64,000 nt of DNA. Source: Bacteroidota bacterium. Its GTDB lineage: Bacteria; Bacteroidota; Bacteroidia; NS11-12g; UBA955. Below are positions 7,348 through 15,451 of the stretch, in pieces. The position numbers were made by a program, and so were the translations under genes. How positions within the stretch are numbered: the stretch's first letter is position 1; each line of letters begins with the position of its first letter. The DNA lies in the NCBI GenBank assembly GCA_963169345.1, contig CAUJCT010000056.1, forward strand, positions 62,001 to 126,000. The letters run 5' to 3'. The notes under the pieces were generated by a model, which was not told where the DNA came from, ran no database searches, and worked only from the letters and a program-made list of their open reading frames with translations.

Positions 7348-8256
7348 TTATTTTTTTCGAGACCTCGGATGGTAAAGCTGTATGGTTTCTTTTAAAAAGC
7401 TTCTGTCGAGATGTGTGTATATTTCAGTGGTTGTGATACTCTCGTGCCCTAGCATCTGCTGAACTGCCCTCAAATCTGCTCCTCCTTCTACTAAACATGT
7501 TGCAAACGAATGTCTGAATGTATGCGGACTGATTGTCTTGCGTATCCCCGCAGCTGTAGCTAATGATTTGATTATTTTAAAAACTGAAACTCTGCTGATG
7601 CCCGTTCCAAGATGATTTAGAAAAAGTACATCACTGAATTTATTCTGTACTTTCATGTGAACTCTAGTTTGATTCAGGTAGATATCTATTGCTTTCAAAG
7701 CATGTCTTCCAATTGGCACCAATCGCTCCTTATTGCCTTTTCCTCTTACTTTCAGAAATTCATCCTTAAAATAAATTTCGGATATATTCATACCAATCAG
7801 TTCGCTTACCCTTAATCCGCTACTAAAAAGTGTTTCAATCATAGCTTTGTCTCTATGACCCATGGGCTTGCTCAAATCAATACTATCCAACATTTTATTG
7901 ATCTCTTCCAGACTTAATACCTCAGGCAATTTGCGGGCTTGCTTCGGCATCTCAAGAAATGTAGTTGGATCATTTTGCAGTACATCTTCCATCAAAAGAT
8001 ATTTATAAAATGCCCGCAAACCACTGATCATACGAGCTTGCGAACTTGATGCAACACCTATTTCATTCAATGAACTGACATACTCAAGTAAATCAGGATA
8101 AGTAACTGCAAGCGGACTTATTTCTTTACCAATTGATTTTAAATGATTGGTAAAACAATTGATGTCGTGAAGATAGGCTTCTATACTGTTTTTTGACAGC
8201 GATTTTTCAAGTAAGAGATACTGTTTAAACCCAATGCCGGCACTGCGCCAATCCAT
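7348..8256 (-). CDS. xerD: Site-specific tyrosine recombinase XerD
   Basis: Chromosome-dimer resolution recombinase acting at dif with XerC. 302 residues with the SAM-like N-terminal DNA-binding domain (1-100) and catalytic domain. The catalytic set is visible: R149 (SSGLRVSEL), K173 (RGKGNKERLVP), H245 and R248 (SPHTFRHSFAT), H271 (LGHESITTTEIY) and nucleophile Y280. The gene is 3 nt downstream of an Omp28-like lipoprotein gene and likely shares its transcript. No phage or integron neighbours, which supports the housekeeping role over a mobile-element integrase. Confidence 0.92.
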   Translation of the reverse strand: MDWRSAGIGFKQYLLLEKSLSKNSIEAYLHDINCFTNHLKSIGKEISPLAVTYPDLLEYVSSLNEIGVASSSQARMISGLRAFYKYLLMEDVLQNDPTTFLEMPKQARKLPEVLSLEEINKMLDSIDLSKPMGHRDKAMIETLFSSGLRVSELIGMNISEIYFKDEFLKVRGKGNKERLVPIGRHALKAIDIYLNQTRVHMKVQNKFSDVLFLNHLGTGISRVSVFKIIKSLATAAGIRKTISPHTFRHSFATCLVEGGADLRAVQQMLGHESITTTEIYTHLDRSFLKETIQLYHPRSRKK

Positions 8257-8259
8257 GTA

Positions 8260-9102
8260 TTATTTCAAATGAATGGTACGCACATTGACTACATCGCCAC
8301 TTACAGCATCTGTAATAACGCATACTAAATGACAATTATCAATATCATAATCTGCAGGCACAGCATAATCCAACTCTTTCTCGAAAACTCTGCCTGCTAC
8401 TAATGGCGCATTCAATGCAATTCCTAAAGGATTTCCGAATGAATATCGCAAAGCATGATTGTGTACGTATGTATCACTGGCACCTGTCTGTTTACTTACA
8501 ACCCCGCTTTCTGTGACGTATAAAGCATATTTATGTGTGCTGGCACTAGCATCTGAATTGTATTCCAGTTTTAACTTAACAGTTGCGTTTCTGCCAGAAA
8601 CAATACTTGTCATAGAAATATTGACGGGTGTACTTTCTTTTAATCGCTGATTTACCAGATTTTTCCAGGTTGTGTATGCGTTGAATCTGACTGTACTTGG
8701 TGTAAAAATATGTCTGTCAATATACCCATTTGGTAAACCGCTTGGTACGCCATAAAAGTCTACGACAGTGTTGGCTATAGTACTATTGAGCAGCGGAAAA
8801 CCATCCCATGGTGTTGTAAACTGTGGCAAATGATTGGTATAAAGAGCCACAACCACTACACTATCTTCTGATTTTTCTGCTATAATTTCTGATGCCTTTG
8901 CTGCAGCTTGAGGACAATTGATACATCTGACACCAGTAATATCCTCAATTAACACCGCTTTATGCTGGGCTGCCGGAGCAGAACTTACTACATACGTAGT
9001 ATCTTTGGTTTTGTAAGGTGCTTTAAAATCTATTGCTGGTGGAACTTCTTCACAAGCGCTAAAAATGACAATACTCAAAAGTGCTAAAACATAAGGTTTC
9101 AT
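8260..9102 (-). CDS. Omp28-like thioredoxin-fold lipoprotein
   Basis: 280 residues from the ATG at 9102. Signal peptide with lipobox ending IFSAC, so a lipid-anchored envelope protein. Residues about 45-130 look like a thioredoxin-fold domain: AVLIEDITGVRCINCPQAA contains a CxxC (CINC), followed by VVVVALYTNHLPQF. The C-terminal half is beta-rich. This matches the Omp28-related family of Bacteroidetes, whose function is not settled; a thiol-disulfide role is suggested by CxxC only. A perfect -7 box TATATTTG lies 4 nt before the ATG. The ATG at 9168 in the same frame would cross this promoter and the divergent one, so it is not used. Confidence 0.8.
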   Translation of the reverse strand: MKPYVLALLSIVIFSACEEVPPAIDFKAPYKTKDTTYVVSSAPAAQHKAVLIEDITGVRCINCPQAAAKASEIIAEKSEDSVVVVALYTNHLPQFTTPWDGFPLLNSTIANTVVDFYGVPSGLPNGYIDRHIFTPSTVRFNAYTTWKNLVNQRLKESTPVNISMTSIVSGRNATVKLKLEYNSDASASTHKYALYVTESGVVSKQTGASDTYVHNHALRYSFGNPLGIALNAPLVAGRVFEKELDYAVPADYDIDNCHLVCVITDAVSGDVVNVRTIHLK

Positions 9103-9106
9103 AATA

Positions 9107-9151
9107 CAAATATAATTCAAAGGATTAATTTTTAAAAATCCTTTAATTTTG
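9107..9151. promoter_or_regulatory. Back-to-back -7 elements for the Omp28-like and dgkA genes
   Basis: Minus strand: TATATTTG at 9107-9114, 4 nt before the ATG at 9102. Plus strand: TAATTTTG at 9144-9151, 9 nt before the ATG at 9161. Two divergent promoters thus fit in a 58-bp gap and their -33 regions must overlap. Neither has a clear TTG at -33. Confidence 0.5.
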
Positions 9152-9160
9152 TTGCATAAA

Positions 9161-9520
9161 ATGGCCAAAAACAGCCTGCTAAAATCTTTTGTATATGCTT
9201 TTCAGGGATTGAATTATGCCTGGACTGAACGCAATTTTAAACTTCACATAGTATCTATGTGTATTGCAATTGGTTTTGGAATATACTTTAGTATAAGCTT
9301 AATTGAATGGACTGTAATCGTAATTTGCATTGGAGGAGTTCTGGCTTTGGAAACTATGAACACTGCTATCGAAAACTTAGTCGACAAAATCAGTCCTGAA
9401 CGCAATGAACTGGCCGGAAGAATTAAAGACCTTAGCGCTGCTGCAGTTCTAATATTTTCTATAGCCGCTTTGATTGTTGGACTAATTGTTTTTCTGCCAT
9501 ACATTTTATTGCTGTTTTAG
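9161..9520 (+). CDS. dgkA: Diacylglycerol kinase / undecaprenol kinase (DgkA family)
   Basis: Small integral membrane lipid kinase of 119 residues with three hydrophobic helices. Family signatures are FVYAFQGLNYAWTERNFKLH at the N-terminus (surface helix and start of the active site), LALETMNTAIENLVDKISPE (E and N residues of the catalytic/Mg site) and the following KDLSAAAVL. In Gram-positives and Bacteroidetes this family often phosphorylates undecaprenol for cell-wall carrier recycling; substrate cannot be decided here. The ATG at 9161 is used; a TTG at 9149 lies inside the promoter. Confidence 0.88.
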   Translation: MAKNSLLKSFVYAFQGLNYAWTERNFKLHIVSMCIAIGFGIYFSISLIEWTVIVICIGGVLALETMNTAIENLVDKISPERNELAGRIKDLSAAAVLIFSIAALIVGLIVFLPYILLLF

Positions 9521-9557
9521 GTCCTTATACTGAAATCTGACCGGACTTTAATATTAC

Positions 9558-9588
9558 TTGAAAAATTTCAAAAGTTCATCTATCTTTG
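9558..9588 (+). promoter_or_regulatory. Promoter of the tRNA-Leu pair
   Basis: TTG (9558-9560), 20-bp spacer, perfect -7 TATCTTTG (9581-9588). Transcription would start near 9594, a few bases before the first tRNA at 9601. Confidence 0.75.
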
Positions 9589-9600
9589 CCGCCCTACTTT

Positions 9601-9683
9601 GCCCATGTGATGAAATTGGTAGACATGCCATCTTGAGGGGGTGGTGACTTACGGTCGTGCAAGTTCGAATCTTGTCGTGGGCA
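9601..9683 (+). tRNA. tRNA-Leu (anticodon GAG)
   Basis: 83 nt, no encoded CCA. Acceptor GCCCATG pairs with CGTGGGC (one G-U), discriminator A. The anticodon stem CCATC/GGTGG encloses the loop TTGAGGG with GAG at the anticodon. There is a long class II variable arm (TGACTTACGGTCG) and a T arm with GTTCGAATC. Decodes CUC/CUU. Confidence 0.93.
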
Positions 9684-9708
9684 CAGCAAAGTAGCCGAAT
9701 GGCTATCA

Positions 9709-9791
9709 GCCCGGATGGCGAAATTGGTAAACGTTGCGGTCTCAGAAGCCGTTGGAGTTAATCCTTGTGAGTTCGAGTCTCACTTCGGGCA
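9709..9791 (+). tRNA. tRNA-Leu (anticodon CAG)
   Basis: 83 nt, no encoded CCA. Acceptor GCCCGGA pairs with TTCGGGC, discriminator A. The anticodon stem GCGGT/GCCGT encloses CTCAGAA with CAG. Long variable arm and GTTCGAGTC T-loop are as in class II tRNA-Leu. Lies 25 nt after the first tRNA; a small hairpin TAGCC-gaat-GGCTA (9692-9705) sits between them and may guide processing. Decodes CUG. Confidence 0.93.
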
Positions 9792-9805
9792 CCCAAATCG
9801 CTATT

Positions 9806-9835
9806 ATTCCCGTTTTTAAAGCGGGAATTTTTTTT
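9806..9835 (+). terminator. Intrinsic terminator of the tRNA-Leu pair
   Basis: Stem ATTCCCG (9806-9812) with CGGGAAT (9822-9828), followed by a run of T to 9835. Confidence 0.85.
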
Positions 9836-9859
9836 GCCAAAAGTCGAATCCAAAAGTTG

Positions 9860-9972
9860 AACCTGTCAGGTTGGCGAAACATCAAAATAAAAGCATCTTT
9901 TAGCTAATTATATAGTTATATATCAGATATTTACAAAAATATATAATTCGTAAAACGTCAACCTGACAGGTT
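9860..9972. repeat. Pair of AACCTGWCAGGTT palindromes 100 bp apart
   Basis: AACCTGTCAGGTT at 9860-9872 and AACCTGACAGGTT at 9960-9972, exactly 100 bp apart. The flanks are inverted relative to each other (GGTTGG versus GTCAACC), as in REP-type pairs. The sequence between is very AT-rich, and nothing else is seen from the tRNA terminator to 10041. Confidence 0.65.
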
Positions 9973-10041
9973 GTTTTACTTTGCATTCTAAACGAAAAAA
10001 GTACCTTTTCAAAGCCAAATCTTCAATTTCGAAAAATGCCA

Positions 10042-10563
10042 CTATTGGACTAAATATTCGTACCAATTACACATCTCACCATCGTAATCAAATTGATTTT
10101 TCTTACTTAATCCGATTTTTTGCAAAACCTTATTGGATGCAATGTTATCAATGTGCGCTACGGCAAATATTTTGTCATACTTAAGTTCATTCAAACCATA
10201 TTGCATACATGCTTCAGCACACTCTGAGGCAATGCCTTTACCCCAGTGCCGCTTTTGCAAACGATATCCAATATCTATATAATTAACATGACCATTACGC
10301 TCTTCTGTGTTAAACTTAAAACCTGTCCAACCCATAAACTCCTGGGTACTTTTATCAATTACCGACCATCTGCCAATTCCGAAATCAACATATTGCCGGC
10401 GAACAAATTCTATCACCTGCTTAATTGTCTCAATGTCTTTCACGGGTTGATTGCCAAGATATCTGTGCACCTCCGGATCCGAATCCATGATAAACATGCC
10501 TTCCAAATCTTCAGGTAACATCTCTCTTATGATAAGTCTTGGTGTTTCTATGAAAATTTTCAT
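10042..10563 (-). CDS. GNAT family N-acetyltransferase (RimJ/RimL-like)
   Basis: 173 residues. The start IETPRLIIREMLPEDLEGMF is the standard beginning of RimJ/RimL-type acetyltransferases (TxRLxLR). The acetyl-CoA loop appears as RLQKRHWGKGIASECAEACMQYGL, and the end of the fold as HIDNIASNKVLQKIGLSK. Such enzymes acetylate protein N-termini, amino sugars or antibiotics; the substrate is unknown here. A perfect -7 box on the minus strand (TAATTTTG, 10577-10584) lies 13 nt before the ATG. Confidence 0.88.
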   Translation of the reverse strand: MKIFIETPRLIIREMLPEDLEGMFIMDSDPEVHRYLGNQPVKDIETIKQVIEFVRRQYVDFGIGRWSVIDKSTQEFMGWTGFKFNTEERNGHVNYIDIGYRLQKRHWGKGIASECAEACMQYGLNELKYDKIFAVAHIDNIASNKVLQKIGLSKKNQFDYDGEMCNWYEYLVQ

Positions 10564-10744
10564 GTATAAATGGTTTCAAAATTAAAGAAATAAACTTTCT
10601 GAATTCGACATGCATAATTAGAATTAAAATCGCATTTCTAAGTATGAAAATTTAAGTCATCAGAAATAAATTTTCAAATGAATTTTATCCAAACATATTA
10701 AATTCTTTTTGAACTGAGTAAAATTTTTTATGAATTGAAACTTA

Positions 10745-10786
10745 ATGATTTGAATTTTTTTAATTTCCAACATCCGCCTGAGGCGA
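10745..10786. repeat. Divergent member of the palindromic repeat family
   Basis: TTGAATTTTTTTAATTTCC followed by a different palindrome CGCCTGAGGCG (10775-10785). The leader matches that of the ACCCTGSCAGGGT repeats (TCAATTTTTTTAATTTC) while both arms of the palindrome have changed together. The remaining 10587-10744 between the GNAT and GH3 genes is AT-rich with nothing recognisable. Confidence 0.55.
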
Positions 10787-10807
10787 ATAGACGGTTAAAA
10801 AAAAATA

Positions 10808-12316
10808 TTATTTAACCTTTAATATTTCCTCAACAACCTTCCTGTCGTTACTCAACCTCGGCACTTTATGTTGTCCACCAAGTTTACCTTTTTCCTTCAA
10901 CCAGTTATAAAAAGTGTTTCCTGGAACTGCCTGTATCCGCGGCATCTTCAATGCAATATCCTTGTGCCGCTTTGCTTCATAGTCGCTGTTGACTTCCTTC
11001 AGTTTACTGTCGAGTGCGGTGGCAAAATCGTGTATACTATGAGGTTCCTTTTCAAATTCAATTAACCACTCATGTCCTGCATGGTCTTCATGATCAAGAT
11101 AAATGGGTGCCGCAGTGTATTCTCTCACCTTGCTGTCGGTAACTGCACAGGCGTGTGCTATTGCTTTCTCAGCATTATCAATAACTACCTCTTCCCCGAA
11201 AGCATTGATAAACAATTTCGTCCTTCCGGTAATCGTAAATTTATATGGATTAACAGACGAAAACACTACAGTATCGCCAAGTTGATAACGCCATAATCCA
11301 CTCGTATTACTAATGATTACTGCATAATTTACGCCTGTCTCAACTTCACCAAGTAAATAGGTTTTTGGATGTGTCTGATCCAAATCACTCACCTTAACAA
11401 ACTCATAAAAAATACCATAATCCGGCATTAATAACATGGATGGGTCATGAAGATCGTTTTGTAATCCAAAGAAACCTTCACTGGCATTATAGGTTTCCAG
11501 ATAGCGCATCTTTGTATTGCCTATCATGTTTTTAAAAACATCCCTGTATGGCGCAAAACTTACACCACCATGAATATACAATTGTAAATTAGGCCAAACT
11601 TCAGCAATATTATCTACACCTTTCATTGCCATTAACTTTTCCAGCAACACTATTGTCCATGTAGGTACTCCTGAGATACTGGTTACATTTTCATGTATCA
11701 CCTGATTGGCCATTTTATCCAGTTTCAACTCCCAATCATCCATCAAAGCAATGGATTTATCCGGTGTTTTTAACAAATTTGCCCAGGTTGGCATATTGTT
11801 CATCAATACGGCACTCAAATCGCCATAATAGGAACTGTCATTAAATGAATTGATTTTATGGCTGCCACCTATCAGTAAGCTCTTGCCATCAAAAATATCC
11901 GTTTCAGGCGTATTGAGACAGTAATAGGATAAAATATCTTTTCCTCCCTGGAAATGACATTCCTCAAGTGTTTCATAACTTACCGGTATAAATTTACTCT
12001 TGTCATTAGTGGTTCCACTGCTTTTTGCAAACCAAATAATTTCTCCAGGCCACAAAACATTAGCCTCTCCTTTCATGACTCTCTCAATGAATGGCTTTAA
12101 TGTTTCGTAATCCTGAATTGGAAAGCGCTCTTTAAAATCCTGATAGTTTTGAACAGATTTAAAATCGAAATTCCGTCCCCATTCTGTGTCTCTGGCATCT
12201 GATATTAGCCTTTTCAGAACATTATTCTGTACTTCAGGTGCGTTTCGGACTGTTGCATCCAACGATGTCGCCCGCTTCCTAAAATACCAACTCATCATAG
12301 TGCTGATTACTGCCAT
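10808..12316 (-). CDS. GH3 auxin-responsive promoter family protein (acyl-adenylate-forming)
   Basis: 502 residues from the ATG at 12316. GH3 proteins belong to the ANL adenylating superfamily; plant members conjugate amino acids to hormones, while bacterial roles are mostly unknown. Visible motifs are the ATP loop WFAKSSGTTNDKSKFIPVS, YNASEGFFG (the YxxSE adenylation motif), and GLWRYQLGDTVVF followed by ITGRTKLFINAFGEEV at the hinge to the C-terminal domain. Length is typical for bacterial GH3. A TTG-start extension to 12340 would begin inside the -7 box TATATTTG (12338-12345) and is rejected. Bacteroidetes often carry one copy without an obvious operon, as here. Confidence 0.88.
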   Translation of the reverse strand: MAVISTMMSWYFRKRATSLDATVRNAPEVQNNVLKRLISDARDTEWGRNFDFKSVQNYQDFKERFPIQDYETLKPFIERVMKGEANVLWPGEIIWFAKSSGTTNDKSKFIPVSYETLEECHFQGGKDILSYYCLNTPETDIFDGKSLLIGGSHKINSFNDSSYYGDLSAVLMNNMPTWANLLKTPDKSIALMDDWELKLDKMANQVIHENVTSISGVPTWTIVLLEKLMAMKGVDNIAEVWPNLQLYIHGGVSFAPYRDVFKNMIGNTKMRYLETYNASEGFFGLQNDLHDPSMLLMPDYGIFYEFVKVSDLDQTHPKTYLLGEVETGVNYAVIISNTSGLWRYQLGDTVVFSSVNPYKFTITGRTKLFINAFGEEVVIDNAEKAIAHACAVTDSKVREYTAAPIYLDHEDHAGHEWLIEFEKEPHSIHDFATALDSKLKEVNSDYEAKRHKDIALKMPRIQAVPGNTFYNWLKEKGKLGGQHKVPRLSNDRKVVEEILKVK

Positions 12317-12464
12317 AATTCCAAACGCCTGTTTGTGCAAATATAGTACAAATTGACTATACCTGACATGCAGAAAATGGCTAAATTATACCCACATTCC
12401 TGTAATGACTGGTCTATATTTTTTTCAATCTTCATTTCTTCTTAAATCAGTATCTTCGCCCGTC

Positions 12465-13448
12465 ATGCGCATATTGTGTTTTATGGGTTTTTTGGCTTTG
12501 CTGAACTTCTCCTGTCAAAGTCCTGCTGATTCTGAAAAAAATCAATACGAAATGCGTTTTTTAAATATTGATTCCAGCCTGTCAGATGTCAATACTTACG
12601 CCATTGCTTTGATACATAAAGATTCTGCATTTAAAAAGGTGAAAGGATTCAATACAACTCATTCAAATGCTAACGAATTTACCATTTTTGAAGGTGCATC
12701 CCTGAGTAAAACATTGTTTGCTTTTCTATTCTGGAAAATGCGAAAAGATTATCCTGATTTACAACATTCATTGTCCGTCCAGATGTGCGATGGTGGCTAT
12801 AAAAAAATAGACCCCTTAATGCTTCTGAAACATTCCTTGAAATCTGCTGATACCTGCTTAATTAATGAATCTCCTGCAGCATTTCAATACTCTGAAAATA
12901 ATTACATCCTATTGCAGCGATTGATAGAGCAAATCAGTGGGAAAACATTGGAAGAATTGGCTCAGACTTATATTTTCAAACCATTCGGTATGACAAGAAG
13001 TTCCTTTATCTGGCAATCAGACTTTGAATCCAATTACGTCAATGGTTACTACGAAAACAATCAGTTGCACCGAACTATCAGAAAGACAACTGAAGCTAAA
13101 TCAAATGGCACATTATTCACTTGTTTATACGACTTAAAACTATTCAGCAAAAAACTACTTCAATCGGAAGTTTTAGACTCCGTATTAAAACACCAGGTAC
13201 CTGTAGGACAATTTAAGCAGCTTTCATGGGGAAATGGGATGGGAATTGACAGAAGTACCGGCCATGAGGTGCTTTGGCAATGGGGCTGCAATTGGTCGTA
13301 TAACCATATCCTGATAGTCGATAAAGAGAATCAACTCATTTTTATAGCTTTAACGAATAGTATGATAGGTGCTAAAAGGCTACGAGAAATTTGTAATTAC
13401 TTGTTTAATAAAGAATTAGAGTTATTTAATTACATAAATTGGTATTAA
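12465..13448 (+). CDS. Serine hydrolase lipoprotein, class C beta-lactamase/PBP-like fold
   Basis: 327 residues from the ATG at 12465; the signal peptide MRILCFMGFLALLNFSC ends in a lipobox cysteine. Catalytic SxxK is visible as ASLSKTLFAF (about residue 78). The second motif, normally YxN, reads QYSENNYILLQRLIEQISG, so Tyr is kept but Asn is Glu in the usual place. The GMTRSSF and GYYENN segments are also typical. A clear HxG/KTG third motif is not evident (WQWGCNWSYNH lies there). It is probably an esterase or peptidase rather than an antibiotic-inactivating enzyme. A near-consensus -7 TATCTTCG (12451-12458) lies 6 nt before the ATG. Confidence 0.8.
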   Translation: MRILCFMGFLALLNFSCQSPADSEKNQYEMRFLNIDSSLSDVNTYAIALIHKDSAFKKVKGFNTTHSNANEFTIFEGASLSKTLFAFLFWKMRKDYPDLQHSLSVQMCDGGYKKIDPLMLLKHSLKSADTCLINESPAAFQYSENNYILLQRLIEQISGKTLEELAQTYIFKPFGMTRSSFIWQSDFESNYVNGYYENNQLHRTIRKTTEAKSNGTLFTCLYDLKLFSKKLLQSEVLDSVLKHQVPVGQFKQLSWGNGMGIDRSTGHEVLWQWGCNWSYNHILIVDKENQLIFIALTNSMIGAKRLREICNYLFNKELELFNYINWY

Positions 13449-13462
13449 CTCAACTTTCCTTT

Positions 13463-13491
13463 TTGATTATTCCATTTATTGCTTACCTTTG
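13463..13491 (+). promoter_or_regulatory. Promoter of tRNA-Leu(UAG)
   Basis: TTTTG ending at 13465, 18-bp spacer, perfect -7 TACCTTTG (13484-13491). Predicted start near 13498, 26 nt before the tRNA. Confidence 0.75.
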
Positions 13492-13523
13492 CAGCCCTGA
13501 TTTCAAAGACGGAATCAAGACTA

Positions 13524-13605
13524 GCGGATGTGGCGTAATTGGTAGCCGTGCCAGACTTAGGATCTGGTGCCGAAAGGCGTGGGGGTTCGAGTCCCTTCAT
13601 CCGCA
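13524..13605 (+). tRNA. tRNA-Leu (anticodon UAG)
   Basis: 82 nt without encoded CCA. Acceptor GCGGATG pairs perfectly with CATCCGC, discriminator A. The anticodon stem CCAGA/TCTGG encloses CTTAGGA with TAG. Long variable arm TGCCGAAAGGCG and T-loop GTTCGAGTC. Decodes CUA and, by wobble, other CUN codons. Confidence 0.95.
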
Positions 13606-13608
13606 CTT

Positions 13609-13637
13609 AAAGACATCGGAACTCCCGGTGTCTTTTT
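13609..13637 (+). terminator. Intrinsic terminator after tRNA-Leu(UAG)
   Basis: 11-bp stem AAAGACATCGG (13609-13619) / CCGGTGTCTTT (13625-13635) with a 5-nt loop and a T run. It separates the tRNA from tig, whose own promoter in 13638-13699 I could not identify. Confidence 0.85.
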
Positions 13638-13699
13638 GCAATAGATAAGTCTGCGACATAAACTGATATCCGTTCTGAAATCGAATAGCCCAAAATTCA

Positions 13700-15073
13700 A
13701 TGGAATTAAATTTCAACAAAATCGATGATCTTAATGCTACTCTTACTGTAGCACTTGCAAAGGCCGACTACGCCGAACTCGTAGAGAAACAACTTAAAAA
13801 ACACCAAAAAACCATCACCGTTAAAGGTTTCCGTCAAGGTTCTGCTCCAATGGGTATGATTAAAAGCATTTACGGTAAAAGCATTTTGGTGGATGAAATT
13901 AATCGTCTCGCTTCTCAGGGTCTTTACGATTATCTTAAAGAACAGAATATCGATATCATTGCTCAGCCTCTTCCTAGTGAATCGGTTAACTCTGATGTTG
14001 ACATCGAAAATAAAGAAGATTTTACTTTTGCTTTCGACCTTGGACTAGCTCCTAAATTTGAATTCAACATCTCTTCAGCTGATAAACTGGACAGATATGT
14101 TATCTCTGTTGATGATGCTGAAGTCAATAAAGAAGTTGAATCTTTAAGAGTAAGATATGGCACCATGGACAAAGCTGAAAAGGTTGAGGAAAAAGATGTT
14201 GTTTATGGTGTATTGACTGAATTAAATGATAATGACGAGGCTCTTGAAGGTGGTGTAAATGGTAAGAAAACATCTTTCACTCCTGAACTTATTACCGATG
14301 CTAAACTTAAAAAACAAATCATTGGTAAAAAAGTCGGTGATACACTGACTGCAGACATTTTTAAATTGTTCAACGACAATCAAAGTGTCATTGCCAGTTC
14401 ATTAGGTATTGCAAAAGAAGCTGTTAACGACCTTAACAAAAACTTCAAACTTGAAATTGAAGAAATCAACAGAAGAGTTTTAGCAGATGTCAATCAGGAA
14501 TTATTTGATCAAGTGCTTGGTGAAAACATTGTTAACGATGAAGATGCATTCAAAGCTAAAATCAAAGAAAATCTTGAAGCATATTACAGAAGTGAAAGCG
14601 ATCACCATGTCGACCACATGATAGGTCATTTGTTGGCTGAAAAGCACAATGTGCCACTTCCTGATGCATTTCTTAAACGCTGGTTGATCAGTACTAAAGA
14701 AGAAAACTACAATGCAGAAAATATCGATGAGCGCTATGAACAGGAATCTAAAGTCTTAAGAGAAATCCTGATTCGTGAAAAAGCTGCTCAGCAATTCAAT
14801 ATCCAAATTACTCAACAGGATATAGAAGATGCTTCTCTGGGTTATACCTTATCTATGTTCAGAAATTATGGTCTTCAGAATCCTGAATTTGAATTTGTAA
14901 AAAAATTCAGTGACGACTCATTGAAAAAGAGAGATTATGTTGAACAAATGAACGATATCGCTTTAAGAAGAAAAGTATATCACGAAATCAAAAACATTAT
15001 CTCCTACAACGATAAGCCTGTCAGCATCGAGGAATTCTATAAACTCATCGAAGAACACAATCATCAGCATTAA
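13700..15073 (+). CDS. tig: Trigger factor
   Basis: Ribosome-bound chaperone at the nascent-chain exit tunnel; 457 residues. The N-terminal ribosome-binding domain carries the signature GFRQGSAP (family GFRxGxxP) at about residues 48-55. The middle region (about 150-245) is in the place of the FKBP-type isomerase domain but looks divergent, as in many Bacteroidetes versions, so isomerase activity is doubtful. The C-terminal helical substrate cradle (about 250-450) is charged and ends in a His-rich HNHQH. Followed by clpP and clpX, a common pairing, although clpP has its own promoter and a repeat element lies between. Confidence 0.93.
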   Translation: MELNFNKIDDLNATLTVALAKADYAELVEKQLKKHQKTITVKGFRQGSAPMGMIKSIYGKSILVDEINRLASQGLYDYLKEQNIDIIAQPLPSESVNSDVDIENKEDFTFAFDLGLAPKFEFNISSADKLDRYVISVDDAEVNKEVESLRVRYGTMDKAEKVEEKDVVYGVLTELNDNDEALEGGVNGKKTSFTPELITDAKLKKQIIGKKVGDTLTADIFKLFNDNQSVIASSLGIAKEAVNDLNKNFKLEIEEINRRVLADVNQELFDQVLGENIVNDEDAFKAKIKENLEAYYRSESDHHVDHMIGHLLAEKHNVPLPDAFLKRWLISTKEENYNAENIDERYEQESKVLREILIREKAAQQFNIQITQQDIEDASLGYTLSMFRNYGLQNPEFEFVKKFSDDSLKKRDYVEQMNDIALRRKVYHEIKNIISYNDKPVSIEEFYKLIEEHNHQH

Positions 15074-15109
15074 TTGCTGCAACTTTTTTGAATCTTAATT
15101 GTCTATACT

Positions 15110-15298
15110 AAAGCTGGTCTCAAAAATAACCTTTAGGCCAAACAGGTATTGGATGATATGTATTTGAACGCGTCTTTTTTATTCATACGTCGTTGTATTT
15201 CTTGCTCAGACCACTTTTGGTATGTGCTTCGAAATACGTCTAATCTGAATAAAAAATACTCGGTTTTGGCTCTAAATCCAATTTTTGAGACCAACTCT
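15110..15298 (-). repeat. 189-bp palindromic repeat element, copy B
   Basis: Reverse-oriented copy of the element at 4605-4792. Ends AAAGCTGGTCTCAAAAAT and ATTTTTGAGACCAACTCT form the terminal inverted repeat. It begins 36 bp after the tig stop. On the minus strand a frame without ATG is open from 15294 to 15133 and aligns codon for codon with the frame in copy A. The bases from the element to the clpP promoter (15299-15393) show nothing else. Confidence 0.85.
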
Positions 15299-15393
15299 AA
15301 TCGTTGTGACATTTCGTCCAGCTTAAGTTTAGTACTATTTGTATGCTATACTAGGCTATTTCATGGAAATGTTGGCTAGATTAGGCGGATAAT

Positions 15394-15424
15394 TTGTGCC
15401 TTTATGTCACAACCACTAAATTTG
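15394..15424 (+). promoter_or_regulatory. Promoter of clpP-clpX
   Basis: TTTG ending at 15396, 20-bp spacer, perfect -7 TAAATTTG (15417-15424), 27 nt before the clpP ATG. One of the best two-box matches in the window. Confidence 0.78.
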
Positions 15425-15451
15425 TATAATTATTGTTGAATTAAAACCATT

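Noticed and set aside
7348-8256. Mobile-element integrase instead of XerD
   Set aside because: No attachment site, phage or integron genes nearby and the length and motifs fit XerD.
12317-12340. TTG start for the GH3-family gene
   Set aside because: The TTG is part of the -7 box TATATTTG; the ATG at 12316 is consistent with the promoter.
15149-15379. 76-residue plus-strand open frame after tig
   Set aside because: Two thirds lies in the palindromic element and the rest crosses intergenic DNA; no coding pattern.
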